A DNA stretch of 64,000 bases from Clavibacter zhangzhiyongii (GCF_014775655.1 NZ_CP061274.1:2604001-2668000), one strand, 5' to 3'. Positions 50,573 to 60,393 are shown, counted from the stretch's first letter. Notes: generated by a model not told the origin, from the letters alone. Program-made: numbers and translations.

Positions 50573-50599
50573 GGCGCGGCCCGCTCGGTTGGGGCGCCG

Positions 50600-50605
50600 T
50601 AGGCT
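50600..50605 (+). promoter_or_regulatory. -10 element, probable leaderless start
   Basis: TAGGCT lies 7 nt before the ATG at 50613. Confidence 0.55.
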
Positions 50606-50612
50606 CGGCGGC

Positions 50613-51530
50613 ATGACACGAGCTCCCGCGGGCCTGACCGAGATCACGGGCGACCTCGACGACGCCGTCCGCGACATCGCGCTCGCGCTGTCCACGTGGT
50701 TCCCCGCCTCCACGCACCCCGGCGGATTCGCGTGGGAGGCGTCCACCGGGCAGCTGTCCGAGCGGATCGCCGTGGTGCGCGACGACGCCGGTGCGCCGAT
50801 CGGCTGGGCCGCCTCCTCGCCGGACGACGCGCGCGTCGAGTGCGCGCCCGGCGACGACGCCACCACCGACCTGCTGGCCGGGTGGCTCCTCGACGCAGCC
50901 GGCGACGGGCGCACGAGCGTCGCCGTCCACCGCGGGCAGGACCGGCTGCGCGGGATCCTCGCCGGCCGCGGCTTCGTCGACGAGGCCGTCCCGCTCGCCG
51001 GCCTCCGCCACGCCGCTCGCGACACGGGCGCGCGGCCGCCCGCGGGCTACCGCATCCGCCCGGTCGCGGAGGGCGAGGAGCAGGCCAAGGTCGACGCGCA
51101 CCGACGGGCGTGGAAGCCGGTCGAGCTGCCCTTCACCGACGGATCCGGCGAGGGCATCGACCCGGCTGCCGAGAGCCGCTTCGACGCGGTCGGCTACGCG
51201 GCCATGCAGACCGCGGCCGTCTACCGGCGCGACCTGGACCTCGTGATCGAGGCCCCCGACGGATCGCTCGCCGGCACCTGCACGGCGTGGCTCGACCCGG
51301 CGACCGGCTGGGCGGAGCTCGAGCCGCTCGGCGTCGTGCCCGCGCACCGCCGCAGGGGCCTCGCGCAGACCCTCGCGCTCGACGTGTGCCGCCGGGTCGG
51401 CGAGCTGGGCGGCCGCGACGTCTTCATCAACGCCTCCCCGCTTCCCTACTACCGCGCGCCGTGGGACGCGTACGTCGCCGCGGGCTTCACGCCGATGGAG
51501 CGCGGCACGCGGATGCACCGCCTCGCCTGA
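50613..51530 (+). CDS. GNAT-family N-acetyltransferase
   Basis: 305 aa. The C-terminal GNAT domain (about 145-305) has the acetyl-CoA-binding VVPAHRRRGLAQTLALDVCRR (motif A core RRRGLA) and AGFTPMERGTRM. The N-terminal half (about 1-135) is a degenerate GNAT-like domain without the pyrophosphate loop, so the protein is probably a pseudo-tandem GNAT like MshD. The substrate is unknown. A TAGGCT element supports the ATG at 50613. The gamma-carbonic-anhydrase gene follows after 23 nt. Confidence 0.85.
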   Translation: MTRAPAGLTEITGDLDDAVRDIALALSTWFPASTHPGGFAWEASTGQLSERIAVVRDDAGAPIGWAASSPDDARVECAPGDDATTDLLAGWLLDAAGDGRTSVAVHRGQDRLRGILAGRGFVDEAVPLAGLRHAARDTGARPPAGYRIRPVAEGEEQAKVDAHRRAWKPVELPFTDGSGEGIDPAAESRFDAVGYAAMQTAAVYRRDLDLVIEAPDGSLAGTCTAWLDPATGWAELEPLGVVPAHRRRGLAQTLALDVCRRVGELGGRDVFINASPLPYYRAPWDAYVAAGFTPMERGTRMHRLA

Positions 51531-51541
51531 CGCCCGCGGCC

Positions 51542-51547
51542 TACCCT
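51542..51547 (+). promoter_or_regulatory. -10 element, probable leaderless start
   Basis: TACCCT lies 6 nt before the ATG at 51554. Confidence 0.45.
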
Positions 51548-51553
51548 GGCGGC

Positions 51554-52147
51554 ATGACCGTCGACCCCCAGGCCACCGTCCGCGCGCTCCCCGGATCGCC
51601 CGCGCCCGACATCGCCCCCGACGCCCTCGTGGCGGCGGGGGCGCGCGTCGTCGGCCGGGTGACCCTCGCGGCGGGATCCAGCGTCTGGTTCAACGCCGTG
51701 CTGCGCGCCGAGGCCGCGGACATCGTGATCGGCGCGGGCTCCAACCTGCAGGACAACGTGAGCTGCCACGTCGACGCGGGCTTCCCGCTCACCGTCGGCA
51801 CGGGCGTGAGCGTCGGCCACAACGCGGTGCTGCACGGCTGCACCGTCGAGGACGACTGCATCGTCGGCATGTCCGCCACCGTGATGAACGGCGCGGTCGT
51901 GGGCCGGGAGTCGCTGCTCGCGGGCGGCACGGTGGTGTTGGAAGGGCAGAGCATCCCGCCGCGCTCGCTCGTGGCGGGCGTGCCCGGCAGGGTGCGGCGC
52001 GAGCTCACGGACGAGGAGGTCGCGGGGCTCCGGGCGAACGCCGCGCACTACGTGGAGAACGCGCGGCTGCACTCCGGCACGATCCCGACGCCGGCCGTGC
52101 TCCTGGCCGCGTCGACGGACCCCGGACGCGAGGAGGGGACGGCCTGA
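51554..52147 (+). CDS. gamma-carbonic anhydrase-like hexapeptide protein
   Basis: 197-aa left-handed beta-helix trimer protein. The three zinc-ligand His occur in NVSCHVDAG, VSVGHNAVLHG (two). The helix rungs run about residues 20-160, followed by C-terminal helices (ELTDEEVAGLRANAAHYVE). Family members hydrate CO2 or bind other acyl substrates (PaaY/CaiE-like); activity cannot be decided here. Its stop lies inside a strong hairpin that terminates the transcript. Confidence 0.9.
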   Translation: MTVDPQATVRALPGSPAPDIAPDALVAAGARVVGRVTLAAGSSVWFNAVLRAEAADIVIGAGSNLQDNVSCHVDAGFPLTVGTGVSVGHNAVLHGCTVEDDCIVGMSATVMNGAVVGRESLLAGGTVVLEGQSIPPRSLVAGVPGRVRRELTDEEVAGLRANAAHYVENARLHSGTIPTPAVLLAASTDPGREEGTA

Positions 52148-52163
52148 CCGGCCGTCCCCTCCT
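52131..52163. terminator. hairpin at the end of the gamma-CA gene
   Basis: AGGAGGGGACGGCC pairs with GGCCGTCCCCTCCT across a 5-base loop that contains the TGA stop codon. It is also downstream of convergent folD. Confidence 0.72.
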
Positions 52164-52210
52164 GCATCGCCGCCGCACGGTCGAGTCGAGCGTCGTCGCG
52201 GCGAGCGCCG

Positions 52211-53113
52211 TCAGCCGCGCAGCTCGGCGGCCAGGCGCGCGTCGCGCTCGGCGGCCAGCACCACGTTGACGAGCAGCATCGCGCGCGTCATCGGACCCAC
52301 GCCGCGCGGGTTCGGCGACAGGTGCCCGGCGACCTCGGCGACGGCCGGGTCCACGTCGCCCGTGAGGCGCGCCGTGCCGGTCTCGGGATCCACGACGCGC
52401 GTGATCCCGACGTCGAGCACCGCGGCGCCCGGCTTCACCCACTCGGGCCGGATGAGGTGCGCGACGCCGACGGCCGCGACCACGATGTCCGCCCGGCGGA
52501 CCTCCTGCTCGAGGTCGCGCGTGCGCGAGTGCGTGAGCGTGACGGTGGCGTCGAGGCCCTTGCGCGTGAGCAGCAGGCCGAGCGGGCGCCCGACCGTGAG
52601 GCCGCGGCCGACGACGACCACGTGCTGGCCGGCGATGGGCACGTCGTAGCGCTGGAGCATCTCGACGATGCCCGCGGGCGTGCACGGCAGCGGCGAGGTC
52701 AGCTCGCCCTGCACGCCGAGCACGAGGCGCCCGAGGTTCGTCGGGTGCAGGCCGTCCGCGTCCTTCGACGGGTCGATGAGCTCGAGCATCGCGTTCTCGT
52801 CGATGCCCGCGGGCAGCGGCAGCTGCACGATGTAGCCGGTGACGGCCGGGTCGGAGTTCAGGCGCTCGATGGCCTGGCGCACGTCGGCCTCGCTCGCGTC
52901 GGCCGGGAGGTCGACGCGGATGGACTCGATGCCCACCTCGGCGCAGTCGCGGTGCTTGCCCGCGACGTACGAGCGCGATCCGGGGTCGTCGCCCACGAGC
53001 AGCGTGCCGAGGCCGGGCACGAGGCCCTGCTCCCGGAGCGCGCGGATCCGCACGGCCAGCTCGGACTTGACGGCCGACGCGGTGGCGACGCCGTCGAGCA
53101 CGACCGCGGTCAC
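52211..53113 (-). CDS. folD: methylenetetrahydrofolate dehydrogenase / cyclohydrolase
   Basis: 300-aa bifunctional enzyme that interconverts 5,10-methylene- and 10-formyl-THF. The catalytic Lys is in [14 protein letters not shown] (about 52-65), with [13 protein letters not shown] and the NADP-binding [16 protein letters not shown]. The end [17 protein letters not shown] contains the usual GGVGP-type turn in the form RGVGP. The GTG start overlaps the glyA stop by 4 nt, so folD is translated with glyA and shares control by the upstream ZTP riboswitch. Confidence 0.96.
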   Translation of the reverse strand: MTAVVLDGVATASAVKSELAVRIRALREQGLVPGLGTLLVGDDPGSRSYVAGKHRDCAEVGIESIRVDLPADASEADVRQAIERLNSDPAVTGYIVQLPLPAGIDENAMLELIDPSKDADGLHPTNLGRLVLGVQGELTSPLPCTPAGIVEMLQRYDVPIAGQHVVVVGRGLTVGRPLGLLLTRKGLDATVTLTHSRTRDLEQEVRRADIVVAAVGVAHLIRPEWVKPGAAVLDVGITRVVDPETGTARLTGDVDPAVAEVAGHLSPNPRGVGPMTRAMLLVNVVLAAERDARLAAELRG

Positions 53114-54387
53114 TGGGTGAGGCCCTCGTAGAGCGGGAAGCCGTCGGTGAGCGTGAGCACGCGGGCGCGCAGGCTCGCGAGGTCGCTGCCGGGCTTCAGG
53201 GTCTCGGCGATGACGTCCGCGACCTCGGTGAACTCCGCCTCGCCGAAGCCGCGGGTCGCGAGCGCCGACGTGCCGATGCGGACGCCGGAGGTGACCATCG
53301 GCGGGCGCGGGTCGAACGGCACCGAGTTGCGGTTGACCGTGATGCCGACCTCGTGCAGCGCGTCCTCGGCCTGCTTGCCGTCGATCTCGGAGTGGCGGAG
53401 GTCGGCGAGCACGAGGTGCACGTCGGTGCCGCCGGTGAGCACGGAGACGCCGGCCTCGGTGGAGTCGGCGGCCGTGAGGCGCTCGGCGAGGATCTGCGCG
53501 CCCTGGATGGTGCGGCGCTGGCGGTCCGCGAACTCCTCCGTGGCGGCGATCTTGAACGCCGTGGCCTTGGCCGCGATGACGTGCATGAGCGGCCCGCCCT
53601 GCTGGCCCGGGAACACGGCCGAGTTGAGCTTCTTGGCGAGCGCGGTGTCGCGGCTGAGGATCACGCCCGACCGGGGACCCGCGAGGGTCTTGTGCACGGT
53701 GGAGGAGACGACGTCCGCGTAGGGGACGGGCGAGGGGTGGACGCCGGCGGCGACGAGCCCGGCGAAGTGCGCCATGTCGACCCAGAGCTTCGCGCCGACC
53801 TCGTCCGCGATGGAGCGGAACGCCGCGAAGTCGAGGTGCCGGGGGTACGCCGACCAGCCGGCGATGATGACCTGCGGGCGGTGCTCGAGCGCCTTCTCGC
53901 GCACGACGTCCATGTCGATGAGGAAGGTGTCGGGGTCCACGCCGTAGGCCGCGGCGTCGTAGAGCTTGCCGGAGAAGTTGAGCTTCATGCCGTGCGTGAG
54001 GTGGCCGCCGTGCGCGAGCTCGAGGCCGAGGATCGTGTCGCCGGGCTGCGCGATGGCGGCGAGGACGGCCGCGTTCGCCGTGGCGCCCGAGTGCGGCTGG
54101 ACGTTGGCGAACTCCGCGCCGAACAGGCTCTTCGCGCGGTCGATAGCGAGCTGCTCGGCGACGTCGACGAACTCGCAGCCGCCGTAGTAGCGGCGGCCCG
54201 GGTAGCCCTCCGCGTACTTGTTGGTGAGCACGGACCCCTGCGACTGCAGCACCGCGCGCGGCACGAAGTTCTCGCTGGCGATCATCTCGAGGGTGCCGCG
54301 CTGGCGGCCGAGCTCCTGCTCGAGCACGGCCGCGATCTCGGGATCGACCTCGGAGAGGGGGGCGTTGAAGGACTGGTCGACGGGCAT
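53110..54387 (-). CDS. glyA: serine hydroxymethyltransferase
   Basis: 425-aa PLP enzyme that converts serine and THF to glycine and methylene-THF. The PLP Lys is in [17 protein letters not shown], with [14 protein letters not shown] near the N-terminus, [16 protein letters not shown] and the THF-site segment [13 protein letters not shown]. The ATG at 54387 follows AAGGAG. A ZTP riboswitch lies about 34-117 nt upstream, so expression should rise when purine or folate stress raises ZMP/ZTP. Longer open frames upstream are antisense or leader, not protein. It is in an operon with folD. Confidence 0.98.
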   Translation of the reverse strand: MPVDQSFNAPLSEVDPEIAAVLEQELGRQRGTLEMIASENFVPRAVLQSQGSVLTNKYAEGYPGRRYYGGCEFVDVAEQLAIDRAKSLFGAEFANVQPHSGATANAAVLAAIAQPGDTILGLELAHGGHLTHGMKLNFSGKLYDAAAYGVDPDTFLIDMDVVREKALEHRPQVIIAGWSAYPRHLDFAAFRSIADEVGAKLWVDMAHFAGLVAAGVHPSPVPYADVVSSTVHKTLAGPRSGVILSRDTALAKKLNSAVFPGQQGGPLMHVIAAKATAFKIAATEEFADRQRRTIQGAQILAERLTAADSTEAGVSVLTGGTDVHLVLADLRHSEIDGKQAEDALHEVGITVNRNSVPFDPRPPMVTSGVRIGTSALATRGFGEAEFTEVADVIAETLKPGSDLASLRARVLTLTDGFPLYEGLTQ

Positions 54388-54393
54388 GGGACT

Positions 54394-54399
54394 CCTTGA
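54394..54399 (-). promoter_or_regulatory. ribosome-binding site of glyA
   Basis: AAGGAG on the minus strand, 6 nt before the ATG. A downstream switch that occludes it would be the simplest riboswitch output. Confidence 0.6.
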
Positions 54400-54420
54400 G
54401 CACGGTGGACGAATGGATGC

Positions 54421-54504
54421 GTCGTGGCCCAGGCGTACGGCCACCAACCGTGTGAGTCGCTCCCCGATGGTGACCCATCCGAACGCCAGTCGCGACGTCG
54501 TCGA
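54421..54504 (-). ncRNA. ZTP riboswitch (pfl motif) in the glyA-folD leader
   Basis: On the minus strand the RNA reads GUCGCGACUGGCG, then CACCAUCGGGGAGCGACU, a variable linker, and GGCCGUACGCCUGGGCCAC. These are the two hallmark conserved blocks of the pfl/ZTP riboswitch: ...ACUGGCG...CCACCGGGGAGCG... and GCCG..CGCCUGGGC. It lies 34-117 nt upstream of glyA, the classic actinobacterial location. The ligand is the purine intermediate ZMP/ZTP, which signals lack of 10-formyl-THF. Confidence 0.93.
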
Positions 54505-54693
54505 GCCTACCCGGGCGGGCGCGCGGGCGCGAGGCGCACGGGCGTGCGACCGGTGCCCGCTCGGGCGCGCGCCTGGCCGCCGAGCGAGGAAAAGCGAAGG
54601 GCACGAATGGATGGGCCGGTCACGAGCGCCCCTCGCCCGTAGGATCGAGGGGTCGGGCGACGGTGCCCGCCGTATGCGGAGGAAGGACCGAGC
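54505..54693. other. divergent promoter region, glyA / GH13-like gene
   Basis: It should hold the glyA transcription start upstream of the riboswitch and, on the plus strand, a TAGGAT element (54642-54647) followed by about 45 nt and GGAGGAAGG before ATG 54694. No other structure was seen. Confidence 0.45.
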
Positions 54694-56307
54694 ATGGGGA
54701 GCGCAGCGCTCACGACCGATCCCGCGGCAGGCGGACACGACCGCGACGACGACGCGCACGCGGACGGCGCCCCCGTCGACGCGCCCCCGGTGGACCGCGA
54801 CGCGCTCGCCGCCGACCTCCGCCCGCTCGTGGGCGACGAGGCCGACGCCCTCGCCGACGCGCTGGCCGCCGACCTCCGCGAGGTGCGCGCCCGACGCGCC
54901 CCCGCGGCCGGATCCCCCACCGACCTCGACCTCGACCGCCGCACCGGCGGCGTCTGCTACGTCGACCGCTACGCCGACGACCTGCGCGGCCTCGCCGCCC
55001 GCGTCCCGTACCTCCGCGAGCTCGGCCTGACGCACCTGCACGTGACGCCCGTCGCGGCGCCGGCCGACGACGACACCGACGCTCTGCTCGCGCCGGGCGT
55101 GCGCGTGCGGCCGGGCCTCGGATCCGCCGCCGACCTCGCCGACCTCGCCGACGCGCTCCACGACGCGGGTCTCACGCTCGCGGTCGACCTCTCCTCCGGG
55201 CTCACCGACGCATCGCGCGCCGACCGGATCCGCTCCGCCGCCGTCGAGGCCGTCGCCCTGGCCGCCTCGGGCGCCGACGTCGTGCGCGTCGACGCGGCCG
55301 CCGTCCTCGGCGGACGCGACGACGCCGCGGGCGCCGCCCTCCTCCGCGCGATCGGCGTGCTCGGCCGCCGCCTGGCCCCCGCCCTCGCCCTGGCGGTCGC
55401 CGCCGACGCCGACCCGCACGCGCCCGCCGCGCTCCTCGACGGCGACGCCGTGCGCCTCGCCGACGACCCCGCCCTCCCCGCGCTCGTCTGGGAGGCCCTC
55501 GCCACCCGCTCCCCCGCGCTGCTCGCCCGCGCCCTCGAGCGCCGCGGCGAGGCGCCGGCCGGATCCGCGTGGGTCGCCCGCGTCCGCAGCCACGACGCCC
55601 TCCGCTGGACCTTCGACGACGACGACGCGCGCGCCCTCGGCATCGACCCCGACGAGCACCGCCGCTTCCTCGCCGATTACCACGTGGGCCGCTTCCCCGG
55701 CAGCCACGCGCGCGGCGTCCGGCACGCCGACGGCGCGGTCGCCGGCACCACCGCCTCCCTCGCGGGCCTCGAGCAGGACGACCCGGGCGCGGTCGAGCGG
55801 ATCCTCCTCGCCCACTCCATCGCCCTCAGCACCGGCGGCCTCCCGCTGATCGTGCTCGGCGACGAGGTCGGCCAGCTCAACGACTACGGCTACGACGACG
55901 TCGAGGCGCACGCCGAGGACAGCCGCTGGGTCAACCGCCCGCTCTACCCCTTCGAGCGCTACGACCAGCGCGACGACCGCACCACGAGCACGGGCGTGAT
56001 CCACGCCGGGCTCCGCCGGCTCGTCGCGGTCCGCCGCGCGACGCCCGCCCTCGCCGGCACGCGGATCCTCGGCTTCCACGCCAACGACCCGCACGTCCTC
56101 GGCTACCAGCGCCCGCACGAGGACGGCACGGTGCTCGTGCTCGCCAACCTCGGCGACGAGCCCGCGACGGTGTCCGCCGAGACGCTCGGCGGGTTCGCGG
56201 AGCACGCCGTCGACCTGGTGCGCGACGAGCGCCTCCGCCTCACCAAGGGCATCGTCCTCAGCCCGCGCACCTTCGTCTGGCTCCAGGCGGCTCTCGACCT
56301 GCCGTGA
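54694..56307 (+). CDS. degenerate GH13 (amylosucrase-like) protein
   Basis: 537 aa. The fold signatures of the amylosucrase branch of GH13 are visible: [29 protein letters not shown] (beta-1/2 core), region [15 protein letters not shown] with the nucleophile-position Asp, and region [13 protein letters not shown]. However, region I, which should hold DxxxNH, reads VDLSSGLTD. Region III, which should hold the acid/base Glu, reads [13 protein letters not shown]. The insertions that build the usual 640-residue enzyme are missing. It may be an inactive binding protein or act on another substrate. The N-terminal 35 residues are acidic and disordered. No signal peptide is present. The start ATG follows GGAGGAAGG. 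Confidence 0.8.
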   Translation: MGSAALTTDPAAGGHDRDDDAHADGAPVDAPPVDRDALAADLRPLVGDEADALADALAADLREVRARRAPAAGSPTDLDLDRRTGGVCYVDRYADDLRGLAARVPYLRELGLTHLHVTPVAAPADDDTDALLAPGVRVRPGLGSAADLADLADALHDAGLTLAVDLSSGLTDASRADRIRSAAVEAVALAASGADVVRVDAAAVLGGRDDAAGAALLRAIGVLGRRLAPALALAVAADADPHAPAALLDGDAVRLADDPALPALVWEALATRSPALLARALERRGEAPAGSAWVARVRSHDALRWTFDDDDARALGIDPDEHRRFLADYHVGRFPGSHARGVRHADGAVAGTTASLAGLEQDDPGAVERILLAHSIALSTGGLPLIVLGDEVGQLNDYGYDDVEAHAEDSRWVNRPLYPFERYDQRDDRTTSTGVIHAGLRRLVAVRRATPALAGTRILGFHANDPHVLGYQRPHEDGTVLVLANLGDEPATVSAETLGGFAEHAVDLVRDERLRLTKGIVLSPRTFVWLQAALDLP

Positions 56308-56347
56308 CACACTCGCAGTCACAGGCGGGTCGGCACGGAGGAACGGC

Positions 56348-56854
56348 ATGAGCGACGAGGGACGCGGCACGGGTCGGCCTCCGGGGAGCCCACGCGGCGC
56401 CGGCGGCTTCGCCTGGCCCATGTGGGTCAACATCGGCTGGATCGCGCTCGGCGCCTGGCACGTGCTCGCCCCCGTGAACGACGCGTCCGGCTGGCTCGGC
56501 ATGTTCCAGATCGCGGTCGGCGTCTTCGGGATCCTGGCCGCGCGTCGCCGCGCCCGCCGCCTCGCCGAGGCCGAGGCCGACGCGATGCCGCTCGACGAGG
56601 CCACCCGGGTGCCCGCCGACGTCGACGAGGAGCGCGTGCGCCTCGACCAGGCCACCGCCGCGCACGCCGAGATGGACGAGCGGCTGCGCGCCCTCGCCCT
56701 GCAGCTCGAACAGCCCGGCGACCCCGCGGCGGACCCCGACAAGCCCGAGCCCCCGCACCAGCCCGGCACCCGCGGGCGCGGACGCCGCGGACGCGCCCGC
56801 ACCCGCGACGCCGGGCTCGCCGACGACGGCCTCCCGCCCGTCGCCCGCTGGTAG
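56348..56854 (+). CDS. small membrane protein with basic tail
   Basis: 168 aa. Two hydrophobic segments (about 20-40 and 45-65: [40 protein letters not shown]) precede a coiled-coil-like acidic stretch (about 70-120) and a Pro/Arg-rich tail. It follows the GH13-like gene by 40 nt on the same strand with GGAGGAA upstream of its ATG, so they may be co-transcribed. No known domain is recognisable. Confidence 0.72.
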   Translation: MSDEGRGTGRPPGSPRGAGGFAWPMWVNIGWIALGAWHVLAPVNDASGWLGMFQIAVGVFGILAARRRARRLAEAEADAMPLDEATRVPADVDEERVRLDQATAAHAEMDERLRALALQLEQPGDPAADPDKPEPPHQPGTRGRGRRGRARTRDAGLADDGLPPVARW

Positions 56855-56881
56855 CGGACCCGGCGGGTCGCGCGTCCCGCG

Positions 56882-57739
56882 TCAGCTGGCCCGCGCCACC
56901 CCGCGCGACATGATCGCCGAGGTGAGCGCGTCGATGGAGGCCCGCGGCCCCGCCAAGTTGTCCATCAGCACGTAGTCCACCTCGTCGAGCTCCGGCAGGC
57001 CGAGGCGCGCGGTGACCTTCACGAGGTCGGTCGGGATCAGCGCCTGCGGCAGCACCGCGACGCCCATGCCGGCACGCACGGCCGCGAGCACGCCGTTCAC
57101 GTCGCGCGTGCTGCACGTGATGCGCCAGGTGCGGCCCGCGCGCTCGAGCGCGTCCATCGCCATCTGCCGGCTGATGCTCGGGGCGCGGTACGCGATGAGC
57201 GGCACGGTCGCGCCCGCCTCCACGAGCGTGCGCTCGAGGCCCACCCACACCATCCGGTCGCGGCCGACGAGCTGCGCGCCGGGCTGCTCGTCGACGGTGG
57301 TCTTGGTGAGGATCAGGTCGAGCTGGCCCGCCAGCAGCCGCCGGTGCAGCGGCCCGCTCTGCGTGACCGTGAGCTCCAGCTCGATCTGCGGGTGCAGCTG
57401 CCGGAAGTGGCGCAGGATCCGCGGCAGCTGCGTGATCGCGAGGTCGTCCGCGGTGCCGAAGCGCAGGCGGCCGCTCACCGCGGATCCGCCGAAGTAGCTC
57501 TCCGCCGCCTGATGCGCGGCGAGGATCGTGCGCGCGAACCCGGCCATGGCGTCGCCCGCGTCGGTGAGGCGCATGGCACGGGTGTCGCGCGCGATGAGGG
57601 TGCGGTCGACGGAGCGCTCGAGCCGGCGCACCTGCTGGCTCACGGTCGGCTGGCTGATGCCGAGGCGCGCGGCCGCCTGCGTGAAGCTGCGGGTGTCGGC
57701 GACGGCGAGGAAGGTCCGCAGCAGGGTGGGATCGAGCAC
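56882..57739 (-). CDS. LysR-family transcriptional regulator
   Basis: 285 aa. The N-terminal HTH reads [29 protein letters not shown] then [10 protein letters not shown] (about 6-45). The periplasmic-binding-fold effector domain covers about 92-285. The start is the GTG at 57739 with GGGAGG 6 nt upstream; an open frame further upstream lacks homology. It diverges from the MFS gene 152 nt away, the usual arrangement when a LysR protein controls its neighbour. The inducer is unknown. Confidence 0.9.
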   Translation of the reverse strand: MLDPTLLRTFLAVADTRSFTQAAARLGISQPTVSQQVRRLERSVDRTLIARDTRAMRLTDAGDAMAGFARTILAAHQAAESYFGGSAVSGRLRFGTADDLAITQLPRILRHFRQLHPQIELELTVTQSGPLHRRLLAGQLDLILTKTTVDEQPGAQLVGRDRMVWVGLERTLVEAGATVPLIAYRAPSISRQMAMDALERAGRTWRITCSTRDVNGVLAAVRAGMGVAVLPQALIPTDLVKVTARLGLPELDEVDYVLMDNLAGPRASIDALTSAIMSRGVARAS

Positions 57740-57891
57740 GGCGCCTCCCGGCCATTCGAATGCGTGATGCCACTCATCATGTCGAGACGGGATCCGAATG
57801 GGAAGCCCGCGGGTAGCGTCGGAGTCGGCCCACGGAGGGCCGCACCCATGCAGAACCGATCCGCTCATACGCAACGCACCCCGCAGGACAC

Positions 57892-59361
57892 ATGACACCC
57901 CCGCCGAACGCCTTCCCCCCGACCGCCCCGCTCCCGATCCAGACCCGCCGCCCGCCGTGGCGCCACACGCTCATCGCCCTGAGCGTGCCGAACTTCCGCC
58001 GGTTCACGGCCTCCAACGTCATCGCCATGACCTCGGGCTGGATGCAGCGCATCGCCCAGGACTGGCTCGTGCTCGAGCTCACCGGCAGCGTCACCGCGGT
58101 CGGCATCACGGTCGCGATGCAGTTCGCGCCCATGCTGCTGTTCGGCCTGCTCGGCGGCGTCATCGTCGACCGGTGCTCGAAGCGGATGCTGATGATGATC
58201 ACCCAGGGCACCTACGCGCTCCTCAGCGCGCTGCTCGCCGTGCTCACCCTGTCGGGTGCGGTCGAGGCGTGGCACATCTTCGCCATCGCGTTCGCGACCG
58301 GGCTGGTGACGGTGATCGACAACCCGGCGCGCCAGGTGTTCGTCACCGAGATCGTCGGGCAGCAGCACCTGCGGAACGCCATCAGCGTCAACTCGTCGGT
58401 GTTCCAGCTCGGCGGCATGGTGGGTCCGGCGCTCAGCGGGGTCCTGCTGCTCGCGGTCGGCGCCGGCTGGTCGTTCGCGATCAACGCGGTCGCGTGCGTC
58501 GTCGTGGTGCTCACGCTGTGGAGCCTGAGGACGCGCGACCTCATCCGCATCCCGCCCGCCCCGCGCCGCCGCGGCCAGCTCGCGGAGGGCCTCCGGTACG
58601 CGCGGTCGAAGCCGACCATCCTCTGGCCCGTCGTGCTCGTGGCCGTGTTCAGCGTCTTCGGGCTGACCATGCCCGTGCTCCTCGCGGCGTTCGCGAGCGA
58701 CGTGTACGACGTGGGTGCCGGCGGCTACGGCCTCTTCAACTCGATGGTCGCGATCGGCGCGCTCACGGGCGCGCTGCTCTCGACGCGGCGGGCGACCGTG
58801 CGGCTGCGGACCATCGTGGTCGGCGTCGGGATCACGGGCCTGCTGCAGGCGACGGCGGGCCTCATGCCGGGGATCGCGCCGTTCGCGGCCGTGCTCGTGA
58901 CGGTCGGCATGGCGTCGCTGCTGTTCCAGACCGCGGCGAACTCGCTCGTGCAGCTCTCCAGCAACGTCGCCATCCGCGGCCGGGTGATGAGCGTCTACGT
59001 GCTCGTGCTGCTCGGCGGCCAGGCCGTCGGCGGTCCGCTCATGGGCGGGATCGTCGAGGCGTGGGGAGTGCACGTCGGCATGGTCGTCTCGGGCGGCGTG
59101 CCCGCCGTCGCGGCCGTCGTCGTGGCCGCGGTCCTCGCCCGGCGCGGGCAGCTGACCCTCGAGGTCGTGGTGCGGCGGCACGTGCCGCGGGTGCGGATCA
59201 CGCCGCGGGCGCCCGGGGCCGGCCGCCCCCGTCCCGCCGGAGCGGACGCGGGGACGACCGGCGGCGGGATCAGCCGCGCACGTCGATCGCGCGGTGGCGC
59301 TGCTGCACGCCGGCCGGGCCGTACGGGTACTCGGACACCACGGGTGCGCTCACCGCGCTGA
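57892..59361 (+). CDS. MFS transporter (EntS/DHA3-like)
   Basis: 489 aa with about 12 transmembrane segments. VPNFRRFTASNVIAMTSGWMQ at the start, the loop GGVIVDRCSKRMLMM (motif A) and NPARQVFVTEIVG are typical of the DHA3 drug/siderophore efflux branch. The cytoplasmic C-terminus (about 430-489) is Arg/Pro-rich and disordered. Its last 92 bases overlap the 3' end of the convergent aldo/keto reductase gene, a long overlap for two real genes. The LysR gene is divergent and probably regulates it. Confidence 0.9.
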   Translation: MTPPPNAFPPTAPLPIQTRRPPWRHTLIALSVPNFRRFTASNVIAMTSGWMQRIAQDWLVLELTGSVTAVGITVAMQFAPMLLFGLLGGVIVDRCSKRMLMMITQGTYALLSALLAVLTLSGAVEAWHIFAIAFATGLVTVIDNPARQVFVTEIVGQQHLRNAISVNSSVFQLGGMVGPALSGVLLLAVGAGWSFAINAVACVVVVLTLWSLRTRDLIRIPPAPRRRGQLAEGLRYARSKPTILWPVVLVAVFSVFGLTMPVLLAAFASDVYDVGAGGYGLFNSMVAIGALTGALLSTRRATVRLRTIVVGVGITGLLQATAGLMPGIAPFAAVLVTVGMASLLFQTAANSLVQLSSNVAIRGRVMSVYVLVLLGGQAVGGPLMGGIVEAWGVHVGMVVSGGVPAVAAVVVAAVLARRGQLTLEVVVRRHVPRVRITPRAPGAGRPRPAGADAGTTGGGISRARRSRGGAAARRPGRTGTRTPRVRSPR

Positions 59362-60301
59362 GCGACGCGATCTCGTCGGCCGTGAGCGCGAGGTCGGCGG
59401 ATGCCATGTTGTCCTCGAGCTGCTCGACCGTGCGGGCGCCGAGGATCACGCTGGTCACCGCCGGCTGCGCCTCCAGCCACGCGAGCGACACGCGGGCGGA
59501 GCTGGACCCGTGCGCGTCGGCGATCCGCCGCACCTCGTCGAGGATCGCCCACGTGCGCTCCTGGCCGTTCCGCGGCGTGAACGCCTCCATGCCGCGCTCC
59601 GGGTCCTCGCCGAGGCGGGTGGCCCCGGTCGGCGTCTCGTCGCGGCGGTACTTGCCGGTGAGCCAGCCGCCCGCGAGCGGCGACCAGGGCAGCAGGCCGA
59701 TGCCGGCGTCGAGCGACGCGGGCACGATCTCCGACTCGATCTCGCGCACGAGCAGGCTGTACTGCGGCTGCAGCGTCACGGGCGGCGTGTACCCGAGCGC
59801 CTTCGCGAGCCCCACGGCCTTCGTCAGCTGCCAGCCCAGGTAGTTGGAGAAGCCGTAGTACGAGATCTTGCCGGCGCGCACGGCGTCGTCGAGGAAGCGC
59901 AGGGTCTCCTCGAGCGGCGTCACGGCGTCCCACGCGTGCATCTGGTACAGGTCGATCGTGTCGACGCCGAGGCGCCGGAGCGAGTCGTCGAGCGCGCGGG
60001 TGAGGTGGCGGCGCGAGGTGCCGACGTCGTTGTTCCCCTCCCCCATCGGGAAGCGGCCCTTCGTGGCGACGACGAGCTGGTCGGCCTCGGCCGGGTGCGC
60101 CTTCAGCCAGCGCCCGACGATCTCCTCCGAGACGCCCGACGTGTAGACGTCGGCCGTGTCGATGAACGTGCCGCCGCCTTCGACGTACGCCTCGAGGATG
60201 CGGCCCGAGGTCTCCTCGTCCGCCTCCGCGCCGAAGGTCATGGTGCCGAGCGCGTAGGTCGAGACGACCGCGCCGCTGTTCCCGAGATTCCGGTACTGCA
60301 T
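59270..60301 (-). CDS. aldo/keto reductase
   Basis: 343-aa NADPH-dependent TIM-barrel oxidoreductase. The catalytic tetrad is visible: Asp in FIDTADVY, Tyr in the same segment, Lys in VVATKGRFPMG, and His in LYQMHAWD. The cofactor segment VILGARTVEQLEDNM is C-terminal. It is closest in style to the YajO/IolS group that reduces sugar aldehydes or ketones. The substrate is unknown. The 3' end overlaps the MFS gene. ATG 60301 has GGAGGAA upstream. Confidence 0.94.
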   Translation of the reverse strand: MQYRNLGNSGAVVSTYALGTMTFGAEADEETSGRILEAYVEGGGTFIDTADVYTSGVSEEIVGRWLKAHPAEADQLVVATKGRFPMGEGNNDVGTSRRHLTRALDDSLRRLGVDTIDLYQMHAWDAVTPLEETLRFLDDAVRAGKISYYGFSNYLGWQLTKAVGLAKALGYTPPVTLQPQYSLLVREIESEIVPASLDAGIGLLPWSPLAGGWLTGKYRRDETPTGATRLGEDPERGMEAFTPRNGQERTWAILDEVRRIADAHGSSSARVSLAWLEAQPAVTSVILGARTVEQLEDNMASADLALTADEIASLSAVSAPVVSEYPYGPAGVQQRHRAIDVRG

Positions 60302-60393
60302 GTGGTTCCTCCATCGGATCCGCCCGGGGCGTCGCTGCCCGGGGTCCCGTCCAGCATGCTCCGCGCGCGCCCGGGCGGCCGGATCGCCGTCGG

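Noticed and set aside
53110-56802. Very long minus-strand frame upstream of and in frame with glyA (over 1200 codons)
   Set aside because: The real glyA starts at 54387, after a Shine-Dalgarno and a riboswitch. The rest reads antisense through the GH13-like gene and has no homology.
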